A stretch of 64,000 nt of DNA from CAZJFH01 sp964545205. GTDB lineage: Bacteria; Pseudomonadota; Alphaproteobacteria; Rhodospirillales; Magnetospirillaceae. A program made the position numbers and the translations under genes. A model generated the notes under the pieces. It did no database searches and was not told the origin of the DNA. It saw nothing but the letters and a program-made list of their open reading frames with translations. The stretch covers positions 1 through 64,000 of the forward strand of contig CAZJFH010000017.1 in assembly GCA_964545205.1 (NCBI GenBank), written 5' to 3'. Positions 19,454-27,540 of the stretch are shown here, in pieces. The first letter of the stretch is position 1. Every line of letters begins with the position of its first letter.

Positions 19454-21621
19454 GCCTCACCTCGATCGGGCTTCACCTGCGTCAGGCGCGGTCCGCCGCG
19501 GGCGACGCGGCGGGCCAGCGAATGCTGAATGGCGATCAGCGCGGCGGTCAGCACCGCCAGCACAGCGATATTCCACATCGTCGGCATGCGCAAGACGGCG
19601 GCGACCCGATCGCCGAACAGCGCCAGCGCCGCCGCCATCGGCGCCATCCCCAGCAGCGTTCCAAGCAAATAGTCGCCGAGCCGCGTCCGCGCCGCCCCGG
19701 CGACCAGGTTGACGACGGTGTAGGTGGCGGCCGGGATCAGCCGCAGCATCATCACGACATGGACGCCGCGCCGGGGCATGGCGCGGATCACCCGGGTCAT
19801 GCCGCGCCCGGCGATGCGGCGGACCCGGTCGCGCCCGATCAGGCGCCCGACCGCGAACAGGACGATGGCGCTGGCCAACGCGCCGGCGAGGCCCCAGACC
19901 AGGCCGCCGACCACCCCGAAGGCCATTCCGGCGGCGATCAGCAGCGGCGTCACGGGAACGCCGACCAGGCCGGCGGCGACGAAGCCGGCCACCGTCGCCG
20001 CCGGCGCGCCGGGCCAGTCGCGGAAGGCCGCCGCCGCCGCGATCACCCGGCCGGCCTCGAGCGGCAGCATCGGCGCCAGCACCCATCGCCACAGCGCCGC
20101 GACCACGGCCGCCATGCCGAGCCCGATGGCCAGCAGCGCCACCTTCTCGCGCAGCGGCCGCCGCCGCGGCCCGCTGATCGCGTCCTCGATGGCGAGGATC
20201 GGCTCGACCGGTCGGTCGGGATCGAAGATGTCGGCGGCGGCCTCGCTCCAGTCGTCGGGTACGGCGGCGGCCAGCGGCTCGAGGCCGCGGCGACCGCCGT
20301 TCAGCGCGTCGATGGCCGCCAGCATGCCGCCATAGGCGGCCTCGGCCTCGGCGAAACGCTCCGGCGCCGTGCCGAGATGCTCGCCGAGGAGCGTCAGCCG
20401 CAGCCGGCGGATCGCCGCCTCGATCCGTGCATCGCCCGCCGATTCCACGAGCACGTCGCATTCGGTGTCGAGGCCCATCGAGCGGTTGTTGAGATTGGCC
20501 GAGCCGATGCGCAGCATGCGGTCGTCGACGATGGCGAGCTTGCTGTGCACCTTGACGTCGGCGCCGTCGACCCGCGGATGGAACAGCCGCATCCTGCCGC
20601 GCGGATCGGCGGCGCGCAGCCGCGCATACAGCCGCGCGCGGCCCACCGCCATCGCCGCGCGCTCCAGCAGCGCGACCGGCTCCTGGCAGCTCACCGCCAC
20701 GATCTCCGGCGCCGCGGGTTCGTTCAGCCGCGCGAGGAGCGCGCGACCGACCGCGCGCGAGGCGAAGAACTGGTTCTCGAAATAGACGAAGCGCTCGGCC
20801 GCGGCGATCATGTCGAGATAAAGCCGTTCGACCTCGCGGATTTCGCCGCCGCCTTCCCAGGCCGGCGCCGTGCGCGCGATGGCGACGGTGACGTCCTCCA
20901 TCCATGGCGTGACCGCCTCCGGCCAGGCCTTCGGGTTCCGCGGCGGCGGCGGCAGGCGCTGGCCGCGCGCCTGCCGCCAGCGCTCGCGGGCGAGGTCGCC
21001 CAGCGCCGCGGCGGCTTCGCCCGACAGCATCAGCATGACGTCGTGGAAGGGCGGGTAGTCGGGAGTCAGCGGATCGCTGCGCCGGGGGTCGTCGGGGTTG
21101 TGCTCGGGGGTGTCCCAGCGGCCGTTGGTCACGTCCATGCCGCCGACGAAGGCGACGGAATCGTCGATCGCCACGATCTTCTGGTGGTGCGAGGCGCCGA
21201 GGGGATGGTTGTCGTCGAGCCGGAAGTGCAGCCGCCGCGGCGCGATCAGGCGGTATTTCAGCGACGGCCAGAATTCGCGGCTCCAGTAGTAGATCAGCGC
21301 GGTGTCCCAGATCAGCACGTGGATGCGCAGCCCGGGCCGGCGCCGCAGCACCTCGCGCAGCAGCGCGCCGAGCGTGTTGGCGCCGTCCTCCTCGCCCTCG
21401 CGGTCGAGGCGGATGCGGCTGTCGAGATCCCAGCCGACCAGCAGGATCGAGTGTCGGGCGCGCAGCAGCGCCGCCTTCAGCGCACTGAAGTAGGCCTGGC
21501 CGTCGATCAGGACGGCCAGGCGGTCGGCATGGGCGCGGCGCCAGCAGTTGCGGCCTTCGACCGCGACCGTCGCCCGCCCGGCCGCGAGCCTTTCGGCTCC
21601 GATCGGGTTCTGTACGACCAT
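19450..21621 (-). CDS. Phospholipase D-like protein fused to a VTT/DedA membrane domain
   Basis: A 723-residue two-part protein. Residues 1-450 hold a phospholipase D/cardiolipin synthase-like pair of HKD motifs: HHQKIVAIDD (His146, Lys148) and VHSKLAIVDDRML (His359, Lys361, Asp366) with GSANLNNRS. Residues about 490-700 are a VTT (SNARE-associated/DedA) membrane domain with several transmembrane helices and FVAAGLVGVPVTPLLIAAG. This pairs a phosphatidyltransferase or phospholipase with a presumed lipid-moving membrane module. A strong site (GAGGAGG) precedes the ATG. Next gene: an EEP hydrolase, 4-bp overlap. Exact reaction unknown. Confidence 0.85.
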   Translation of the reverse strand: MVVQNPIGAERLAAGRATVAVEGRNCWRRAHADRLAVLIDGQAYFSALKAALLRARHSILLVGWDLDSRIRLDREGEEDGANTLGALLREVLRRRPGLRIHVLIWDTALIYYWSREFWPSLKYRLIAPRRLHFRLDDNHPLGASHHQKIVAIDDSVAFVGGMDVTNGRWDTPEHNPDDPRRSDPLTPDYPPFHDVMLMLSGEAAAALGDLARERWRQARGQRLPPPPRNPKAWPEAVTPWMEDVTVAIARTAPAWEGGGEIREVERLYLDMIAAAERFVYFENQFFASRAVGRALLARLNEPAAPEIVAVSCQEPVALLERAAMAVGRARLYARLRAADPRGRMRLFHPRVDGADVKVHSKLAIVDDRMLRIGSANLNNRSMGLDTECDVLVESAGDARIEAAIRRLRLTLLGEHLGTAPERFAEAEAAYGGMLAAIDALNGGRRGLEPLAAAVPDDWSEAAADIFDPDRPVEPILAIEDAISGPRRRPLREKVALLAIGLGMAAVVAALWRWVLAPMLPLEAGRVIAAAAAFRDWPGAPAATVAGFVAAGLVGVPVTPLLIAAGMAFGVVGGLVWGLAGALASAIVLFAVGRLIGRDRVRRIAGRGMTRVIRAMPRRGVHVVMMLRLIPAATYTVVNLVAGAARTRLGDYLLGTLLGMAPMAAALALFGDRVAAVLRMPTMWNIAVLAVLTAALIAIQHSLARRVARGGPRLTQVKPDRGEA

Positions 21622-21649
21622 GCCTCCTCGTCCGGAGAGCGGCGACCGC

Positions 21650-22897
21650 TCACCGACGGCGGGCCGCCTCCTGCTTGTACACTTCCGGCCGCGCGTAGCG
21701 CAGGTGATCGAGCAGATCCTCGGTCACCCGGCCGGTCACCGCCAGCCCGGCATCGGCCTGGTATTCTCGGATGGCGTCGCGCAGCCGCGGCGTGACGCCG
21801 CCGCTGGTCGGGCCCCCGAAATAGCCGTGCTCGGCGAGCTCCTGCTGGATGCTCTGAACGTAGCTGGTGAGTCGGCCGGTGTCGCGCAACTCGGTCTCGG
21901 CGACGCTCTCGCCGGTGGTCTCGCGCACGGCCGGTCGCGCCGCCGGTTCCGCGCGCGCCGTCGCCCGGCCCGGGACTCCCAGGGCCGCGAGAAGCTGCGG
22001 CGAGGCCTCGCCGGTCACCGGCATCGCATGGGCGCGCTGGTACGCGCGGATGGCCTCGCGGGTGCGGCTGCCCATCACGCCGTCGACGGGGCCGGGATCG
22101 TAGCCGGCCTGGTCGAGTTCGCGCTGGATGGCGCGCACGAGCTCGCGCTGCGACATCTCGGCCTGGCGCGTCGGCTCTGGCTTCGGCGCCACCCGGGTCT
22201 CCAGCGTGTCCGGCACCGTGCGAGCGGTCTCGATCCTGGCGACCACGCGCGGTGTGACCTCGCCGGTCGGGTCCATGCCGATATCGGCCTGCCACGCCTT
22301 CAGCGCCGTGCGCGTGCGCCGGCCCATGACGCCGTCGACCGGGCCGGCCTGGTAGCCGAGGGCGTTGAGCCGGCGCTGCACCTGGGCGACGTCCTCCTTG
22401 GTGATCTCGCGGTCGGCCACTGCGGCGGCCTGCGCCTGCTGCTCTTGTCGCTGTTGCTGCTGCTGCGGCCGTGCCCAGCCGACCGCGCCGGTCTCGGTGC
22501 GTCGCGCGACGCCGGCGTCGTCGGCCATCGCCAGGCGCTGGCGGGCGAGCTGCTGGGCGTTGGCGAGCTGCTCGGCGGTCATGCGCGCGGCCAGGGCGTC
22601 GCGGGCGGCGGTGGCCTGGTCATGGCCCTTGGCTGCGCCGAGATTGTACCACATGTGCGCGATCACGTAGTCCTGCAGCACGTTTTCGCCGCGCTCGTAG
22701 GCCTGTCCCAGCCGGAACTGGGCGCGCGGATCGCCGGCCTCGGCGGCGCGGCGGAATTCGTCGAGGGCGCGGGCGACGTCGCCGCGCTCCATCGCGTTCT
22801 GCCCGGCCAGATAATCGGCGCGGGTAAGCTGGATGCCGCCGAATGCGGCGCCTGCGATGCCGGCGAGAATGGTGGCAGCGAGGATGGGCCGGTTCAT
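21650..22897 (-). CDS. SEL1-repeat protein with three peptidoglycan-binding domains
   Basis: About 415 residues from the ATG at 22897 (site GAGGAGACGCAG). An N-terminal hydrophobic segment (ILAATILAGIAGAAFGGIQL) is a signal peptide or anchor. Residues about 30-120 are SEL1-like repeats (ALDEFRRAAEAGDPRAQFRLG), then a Gln-rich linker (PQQQQQRQEQQ), then three PG_binding_1 domains marked by LNALGYQAGPVDGVMG, LDQAGYDPGPVDGVMG and LAEHGYFGGPTSGG. It probably works in the periplasm at the cell wall. It is 28 bp downstream of the phospholipase D-like gene's start, on the same strand, but transcribed before it. Confidence 0.85.
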   Translation of the reverse strand: MNRPILAATILAGIAGAAFGGIQLTRADYLAGQNAMERGDVARALDEFRRAAEAGDPRAQFRLGQAYERGENVLQDYVIAHMWYNLGAAKGHDQATAARDALAARMTAEQLANAQQLARQRLAMADDAGVARRTETGAVGWARPQQQQQRQEQQAQAAAVADREITKEDVAQVQRRLNALGYQAGPVDGVMGRRTRTALKAWQADIGMDPTGEVTPRVVARIETARTVPDTLETRVAPKPEPTRQAEMSQRELVRAIQRELDQAGYDPGPVDGVMGSRTREAIRAYQRAHAMPVTGEASPQLLAALGVPGRATARAEPAARPAVRETTGESVAETELRDTGRLTSYVQSIQQELAEHGYFGGPTSGGVTPRLRDAIREYQADAGLAVTGRVTEDLLDHLRYARPEVYKQEAARRR

Positions 22898-23075
22898 CTG
22901 CGTCTCCTCGGAATGCTGGGCGTTGGGCATCAGATGTGTTGCCGCATGCCGTCGCTTGAGGGGCGCTCCCTCCTATGCGCGGCGGCGGTCGCCGGACGGG
23001 AGTCCCGCTCGGCGAAAGGGGAACCGGGGCGCGGCGACGCCGTTGGAAGCGGCGGGAAGATCAGGAGGTGAAGGC

Positions 23076-24104
23076 GTGGAGTTCCCTTGGCCGATCGCGC
23101 CGATGGAGGCGCGTCCGGTTGCCGACATTCCGAAGGGCGCCGGCTGGCTGTACGAACCGAAATGGGACGGCTTTCGCTGCCTGGCGCGGCGCGAGGGCGA
23201 CGATCTCGATCTGCGGTCCAAGACCGGCCAGCCGCTGGGCCGATATTTCCCCGACGTCGTCGCCGACCTGGGGGCGTTGCCGGTCGAGCGCTTCGTGCTC
23301 GACGGCGAGCTGGTGGTGCCGGTCGGCGGCGTCCTGTCGTTCGAGGAGCTGCAGCTCCGGCTGCACCCGGCCGCCAGCCGCGTCGCCAGGCTCGCCGCCG
23401 CGCACCCGGCGGTGCTGGTCGCCTTCGACCTGCTGCGCGATCCCGAGGACCGCGACCTGCGCCGCGAGCCCCTGGCCGAGCGCCGTCCGGCCCTGGAGGC
23501 GCTGGCGGCGCGGTGCCGCGGCGGTCGGCTGACGCTGTCGCCGGCGACCGCCGACGCCGACACCGCGGCCGACTGGTTCCGCCGCACCGGCGGCGGTCTC
23601 GACGGCATCGTCGCCAAGCGGCTCGACCAGGGCTACCGAGAAGGCCAGCGCGACGCGATGTCGAAATACAAGAACATGCGCACCGCCGACTGCGTCGTCG
23701 GCGGTTTCCGCGAGACCGGCGGCGCCCGGCAGGTCGGCTCGCTGCTGCTCGGTCTCTACGACGCCGACGGACTGCTCCACCACGTCGGCTTCAGTTCCGG
23801 GATCAAGGAGCGCGAGCGCGAAAAGCTGACCGAACTGCTGCGCTCGATCGCCGGCCCGCCCGGGTTCACCGGCCGCGCCCCCGGCGGACCCAGCCGCTGG
23901 AACCGCGGCAAGGAGACCGCCTGGGTGCCGCTGCAGCCGCGGCTGGTCGTCGAGGTCTGCTACGACCACGTCAGCGGCGGCCGTTTCCGGCACGGCGTCT
24001 CGATCCTGCGCTGGCGGCCCGACAAGGCGCCGGAGCAGTGCGGTCTCGACCAGCTCACCCGCGAAACCGCCTCGGCCCTGAAGCTGCTGGGTCGAGAAAC
24101 CTGA
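23076..24104 (+). CDS. Stand-alone ATP-dependent DNA ligase (LigC/LigD ligase-domain type)
   Basis: About 342 residues from a GTG at 23076 placed 7 bp after AGGAGG (23063-23068). Ligase motifs: I EPKWDGFR with the adenylated Lys29, III RFVLDGELVV, IV GLDGIVAKRL, V MSKYKNMRTADCVV, then an OB-fold part ending FRHGVSILRWRPDK. It has neither the polymerase nor the phosphoesterase domain of full LigD, and no Ku gene is adjacent, so it resembles LigC-type enzymes used in alternative end joining or repair. It diverges from the peptidoglycan-binding gene. Confidence 0.85.
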   Translation: MEFPWPIAPMEARPVADIPKGAGWLYEPKWDGFRCLARREGDDLDLRSKTGQPLGRYFPDVVADLGALPVERFVLDGELVVPVGGVLSFEELQLRLHPAASRVARLAAAHPAVLVAFDLLRDPEDRDLRREPLAERRPALEALAARCRGGRLTLSPATADADTAADWFRRTGGGLDGIVAKRLDQGYREGQRDAMSKYKNMRTADCVVGGFRETGGARQVGSLLLGLYDADGLLHHVGFSSGIKEREREKLTELLRSIAGPPGFTGRAPGGPSRWNRGKETAWVPLQPRLVVEVCYDHVSGGRFRHGVSILRWRPDKAPEQCGLDQLTRETASALKLLGRET

Positions 24105-24219
24105 CCAATGGCGTAGACATCTGGCGTTTGTCCGGGTAGCCTGCCGGCCCGCTGCCGGGCATTTATCGGCCCGAGCCATTTGTTCTGCCCCTCAATAGAA
24201 TGATAACAGGGAGTATGGT

Positions 24220-24585
24220 ATGAAGAAGATTGCGTTGGCCGCCGTTGCCGGCCTTCTGATTTCGGCCCCCGCCTTCGCGCAGGGCGACGCCGCCGCCGGC
24301 GAGAAGGTGTTCGCCAAGTGCAAGGCCTGCCACACCGTCGAGGAAGGCAAGAACCGCGTCGGCCCGAGCCTGCACGGCGTCGTCGGCCGCGCCGCCGGTG
24401 CCGTCGAGGGCTTCAAGTATTCCAGCGCGATGAAGGAATCGGGCATCACTTGGAACGAGGAGAACCTCGACAAGTACCTCGAGAAGCCGAAGGACTTCAT
24501 CCCGAAGAACAAGATGGTGTTCGTCGGCCTGAAGGACGCCGAGGACCGCGCCAACGTGATCGCCTATCTGGCGCAGCAGAAGTAA
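24220..24585 (+). CDS. Class I cytochrome c (cytochrome c2/c550 type)
   Basis: A 121-residue periplasmic monoheme cytochrome. Signal peptide 1-20 (LAAVAGLLISAPAFAQ), heme-binding CKACH near residues 34-38 and axial Met in PKNKMVFVG near residue 98. It resembles the electron carriers that feed cytochrome oxidases. Its neighbour at 24691 begins with a closely similar cytochrome domain (AGEKVFAKCKACHT versus AGQKVFAKCKACHT), so the pair arose by tandem duplication. A strong terminator (24621-24657) ends this transcript. Confidence 0.92.
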   Translation: MKKIALAAVAGLLISAPAFAQGDAAAGEKVFAKCKACHTVEEGKNRVGPSLHGVVGRAAGAVEGFKYSSAMKESGITWNEENLDKYLEKPKDFIPKNKMVFVGLKDAEDRANVIAYLAQQK

Positions 24586-24620
24586 CCCCTTTCTCCCTGG
24601 CTCGCGCCACAGGAGAACGC

Positions 24621-24657
24621 ACGGCCGCCGGAACCGTTCCGGCGGCCGTCTGTTTTC
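24621..24657 (+). terminator. Rho-independent terminator after cytochrome c
   Basis: ACGGCCGCCGGAA, loop CCG and TTCCGGCGGCCGT make a perfect 13-bp stem, followed by CTGTTTT. It separates the two tandem cytochrome genes, so the cytochrome c-SodC gene probably has its own promoter or relies on read-through. Confidence 0.85.
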
Positions 24658-24690
24658 GTGGCGAGGAACGGCTAGCCAGTGGAGATCATG

Positions 24691-25614
24691 ATGAGGGCAG
24701 TACCGTTTGCGGTGATTCTCGGCGCCGGCATGGCGCTGTCGGCCACGGCCCAGGCGCAGGACGCCGCCGCCGGCCAGAAGGTCTTCGCCAAGTGCAAGGC
24801 CTGTCACACCCTGGAGGAAGGCAAGAACCGGGTCGGGCCGCACCTGTACGGCATCATCGGCCGCCAGGCCGGCACCGTCGAGGGCTTCAAGTACTCCGAC
24901 GCGATGAAGGGATCCGGCATCACCTGGACGCCGGAAAACATCTCGAAGTACCTGGCCGACCCCAAGGGGTTCATCCCGCGCAACAAGATGGTGTTCGCCG
25001 GCCTCAAGGACGAGGCCGACCGCCAGAACCTGATCGCCTACCTGGAGAAGGAGGCCGGCAGCGCCCAGGGTGCCGCCGCCCCGGCCGAGCAGACCGGCCA
25101 GCAGGCGCAGCAGCAGCCCGACGCGGCGATGCAGCCGCAGGTCGCGGCCGCCGAGCCCGGCCAGCAGGTGGCCGCCCTGCCGACGCATACGGCCCAGCTC
25201 AAGGACCGCGACGGCAAGGAGGTCGGCACCGTCACCCTGACCGCCGCCCAGGGCGGCGTCCTGCTCGAAGTGCAGGCGAATGCGCTGCCGCCCGGCGAGC
25301 ACGGCTTCCATGTCCACCAGACCGGCGCCTGCGAGGGCGATTTCAAGTCGGCCGGCGGCCACTTCACGGTCGGCGAGCAGTCCAACCACGGCTTGCTCGA
25401 CGGCAAGCCGCATGCCGGCGACATGCCGAACCTGCACGTCCCGAACGACGGCCGGCAGGTCGCCGAGTATTTCCTGGAGGGCGTGACCGAGCAGCAGCTA
25501 TTCGATCAGGACGGCGCCGCCGTCGTCGTCCATGCCGGCCCCGACGACTACCGGACGGATCCCGCCGGCAACTCGGGTGACCGCATCGCCTGCGCGGCTT
25601 TCGCGGCCCGGTGA
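24691..25614 (+). CDS. Cytochrome c - Cu/Zn superoxide dismutase fusion protein
   Basis: A 307-residue exported fusion. Signal peptide 1-22, then a class I cytochrome c domain (about 24-122) with CKACH (Cys35, Cys38, His39) and axial Met100 in PRNKMVFAG, then an Ala/Gln-rich linker (123-165), then a full Cu/Zn superoxide dismutase domain. SodC ligands are all present: His207 and His209 in HGFHVH, His224 in GGHF, His233, His241, Asp244, His281 in VVHAGPDD, plus Arg298 and the disulfide pair Cys214/Cys301. This would put superoxide dismutation next to a redox heme in the periplasm. The ATG at 24691 has the better spacing from GGAG; 24688 is possible. Domain calls are firm; the joint function is inference. 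Confidence 0.92.
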   Translation: MRAVPFAVILGAGMALSATAQAQDAAAGQKVFAKCKACHTLEEGKNRVGPHLYGIIGRQAGTVEGFKYSDAMKGSGITWTPENISKYLADPKGFIPRNKMVFAGLKDEADRQNLIAYLEKEAGSAQGAAAPAEQTGQQAQQQPDAAMQPQVAAAEPGQQVAALPTHTAQLKDRDGKEVGTVTLTAAQGGVLLEVQANALPPGEHGFHVHQTGACEGDFKSAGGHFTVGEQSNHGLLDGKPHAGDMPNLHVPNDGRQVAEYFLEGVTEQQLFDQDGAAVVVHAGPDDYRTDPAGNSGDRIACAAFAAR

Positions 25615-25782
25615 ATCGGCCATGGGCGGCGTGGTCGTGACGATTCCCCACCAGACCACGCCGGCCATGATGGCGACGGCCAGCAGCGTCAGGCCGATCA
25701 GCAGCACGGCGTTGCGCATGCCGCGCCGCTGTCCGCGCTGGGGAAAGCGCGGCGGCTCCGGCGGGTATCGGTCATGCATCAT
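25498..25782 (-). CDS. Possible small membrane protein, antisense overlap with cytochrome c-SodC
   Basis: A 94-residue frame starting at an ATG behind GAGGACGCCC. Residues 1-22 are Pro/Arg-rich, 23-47 form one good transmembrane helix (AVLLIGLTLLAVAIMAGVVW) and the tail is Gly/Val-rich. The last 39 codons run antisense to the end of the cytochrome c-SodC gene, where the amino acid pattern looks like shadow coding, so only the first 55 residues are convincing. No family recognised. Confidence 0.4.
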   Translation of the reverse strand: MMHDRYPPEPPRFPQRGQRRGMRNAVLLIGLTLLAVAIMAGVVWWGIVTTTPPMADSPGRESRAGDAVTRVAGGIRPVVVGAGMDDDGGAVLIE

Positions 25783-25859
25783 GGGCGTCCTCGCGTCCGG
25801 TGCGGGACCCTAGATGGTGGGGGCCGCAAGCCCGTTGCGGCACCCTTCGGAGGGGGTAG

Positions 25860-26300
25860 TCAGGCCGCCAGGTGACGGCGCGTCCAGCCGATCAGGTTGT
25901 TCAGGTCCATCGCGCCGGCGGTGCGGGCGCGTTCCTGGCCGCCCTCGAACAGCATGAGGGTGGGAATGCTGCGGATGCCGAGGCGCGCCGCCAGCGCCTG
26001 CTCGGCCTCGGTGTCGATCTTGACCAGCCGGACCCGCGGCTCCAGCTCGGCGGCCGCGCGGGCGAAGACCGGCGCCATCATCCGGCACGGCCCGCACCAC
26101 GCCGCCCAGAAATCGACCAGCAGCGGCAGGTCGCCGTGGCGCAGGTGGCGCTCGAAACGCCCCGCGTCCAGCGCCACCGGTTCGCCGGTGAACAGCGGTT
26201 GCCGGCAGCGGCCGCACTTTCCGGCCTGCGCCGGCTTGTCGGCGGGCAGGCGGTTGGTGGTGTCGCAATGCGGACAGACGACGTGGAGCGGCTTGGTCAT
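25860..26300 (-). CDS. trxC: Thioredoxin 2 (TrxC)
   Basis: A 146-residue thioredoxin with the N-terminal zinc finger typical of TrxC: CPHCDTTNR (residues 9-17) and CGRCRQPLF (29-37). The active site is WAAWCGPCRMM near residue 73, and the cis-Pro lies in RSIPTLMLF. It reduces protein disulfides in the cytoplasm and in other bacteria is induced by oxidative stress. It diverges from the DUF4383 gene at 26448. Confidence 0.93.
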   Translation of the reverse strand: MTKPLHVVCPHCDTTNRLPADKPAQAGKCGRCRQPLFTGEPVALDAGRFERHLRHGDLPLLVDFWAAWCGPCRMMAPVFARAAAELEPRVRLVKIDTEAEQALAARLGIRSIPTLMLFEGGQERARTAGAMDLNNLIGWTRRHLAA

Positions 26301-26447
26301 GCCGGAAATCTAACGAGCGATTCGCCGTTCGCAAGGTGCTCCCACCCCGAAAGTCGCGCCGCGAATGCGCCGGCCGGCCACCTCCCTGGACGGATTGCCA
26401 GGGGCGCGGCGATGCCCACGTTTGGGCAAACGCGATGGAGGGCGCTT

Positions 26448-26879
26448 ATGAAGACCCGCTACTTTGCGCTGATCATGGGCTTGGTATTCCTGGCCATCGG
26501 CATCCTCGGCTTCGTGCCGGCCCTGCTGGTGGTCTCTCCCGAAATGCCGCCGCTCGAGGTCGAGGGCTCCTACGGCCTGCTGTTCGGGCTGTTCCCCGTC
26601 AACGTCCTGCACAACGTCGTCCACGTGCTGTTCGGGCTGTGGGGCGTGATGGCCTATCGCAGCTTCATCGCGGCACGCTGGTATGCCGGCTCGGTGGCGG
26701 TGATCTACATCGTGCTCGCGGTGATGGGGTTCATTCCCGGCCTGGCCACCTTCTTCGGCCTGGTTCCGCTGTACGGCAACGACATCTGGCTGCACGCCGC
26801 CATCGCCGTGGTCGCGGCCGTCTTCGCGATGATGAAGGGTCCGGCGGCGCGGCGCGCGGATTACGGACTGCATCGCTGA
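26448..26879 (+). CDS. DUF4383-like four-helix membrane protein
   Basis: A 143-residue inner-membrane protein with about four transmembrane helices. The segment FPVNVLHNVVHVLFGLWGVM, with conserved His-Asn and His-Val, matches DUF4383 family proteins of unknown function. The ATG at 26448 follows GGAGGGC. A much longer in-frame extension upstream is antisense to trxC and not real. It heads a set of envelope or stress genes on the same strand. Confidence 0.75.
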   Translation: MKTRYFALIMGLVFLAIGILGFVPALLVVSPEMPPLEVEGSYGLLFGLFPVNVLHNVVHVLFGLWGVMAYRSFIAARWYAGSVAVIYIVLAVMGFIPGLATFFGLVPLYGNDIWLHAAIAVVAAVFAMMKGPAARRADYGLHR

Positions 26880-26934
26880 CGGAACCCTCCCGGGTGCGCG
26901 CGTGTTGGTTTCACAGGAAATTCAGGAGGACAGC

Positions 26935-27540
26935 ATGGCAGACAGCACGGCAGGCCGGGCCGCCGACGCCGCCCGGGAGACGATGTCCGAGGCCGCGAAC
27001 ACCGCCAAGGATGCGGCCCGCGAGCAGTACGAGTCGACCCGCGAGATGCTGAAGCACGGCGGCCAGGAGGCGGTCGAGCAGGCGCGCAGCAGCATCTATT
27101 CCGCGGCCGAGGAGCAGAAGCATCGCGCCGCCGACGCCATCAAGGGCGTCGCCCGGTCGCTGCACGAGATGGCCCGCAACCTGGCCTCGGAAGAGCAGGA
27201 ACTGCCGGCTCGCTACACCGACATGGCGGCCGAGCAGATCGAACGCCTGGCGGGCAGCCTGGATCAGCGTTCGGTCGGCGAACTGATGGGCGACGTCGAG
27301 ACCTTCGCGCGCCGCCAGCCGATGGTGTTCATCGGCGGCGCCTTCGCCGCCGGATTCCTGATGTCGCGCTTCCTCAAGAGCCGCGACGAGACGGCGCGGC
27401 GCAGCTATGCCGGGCAGCGAGCCTATGGCGGGGCCGACACGACGCTGTCCAGCCCCGGCGCCGCACCGGGCGGCGCCGAATACGGCTCGGGCCCGGTCGG
27501 CGGTTTCGGCGGCACGCATATCGAGCGCGGCGAGCGCTGA
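26935..27540 (+). CDS. Helical membrane-associated stress-type protein (LEA/CsbD-like)
   Basis: About 201 residues from the ATG at 26935, which follows AGGAGG; an upstream frame start at 26902 lacks such a site. The first 120 residues are hydrophilic, Ala/Glu/Lys/Arg-rich and helical with LEA-like repeats (AARETMSEAANTAKDAAREQ). One hydrophobic segment (MVFIGGAFAAGFLMSRFL, near 124-141) is a probable membrane anchor and the C-terminus is Gly-rich. This layout occurs in nutrient-deprivation or envelope-stress proteins of Alphaproteobacteria. Its stop overlaps the next start (TGATG). Confidence 0.65.
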   Translation: MADSTAGRAADAARETMSEAANTAKDAAREQYESTREMLKHGGQEAVEQARSSIYSAAEEQKHRAADAIKGVARSLHEMARNLASEEQELPARYTDMAAEQIERLAGSLDQRSVGELMGDVETFARRQPMVFIGGAFAAGFLMSRFLKSRDETARRSYAGQRAYGGADTTLSSPGAAPGGAEYGSGPVGGFGGTHIERGER

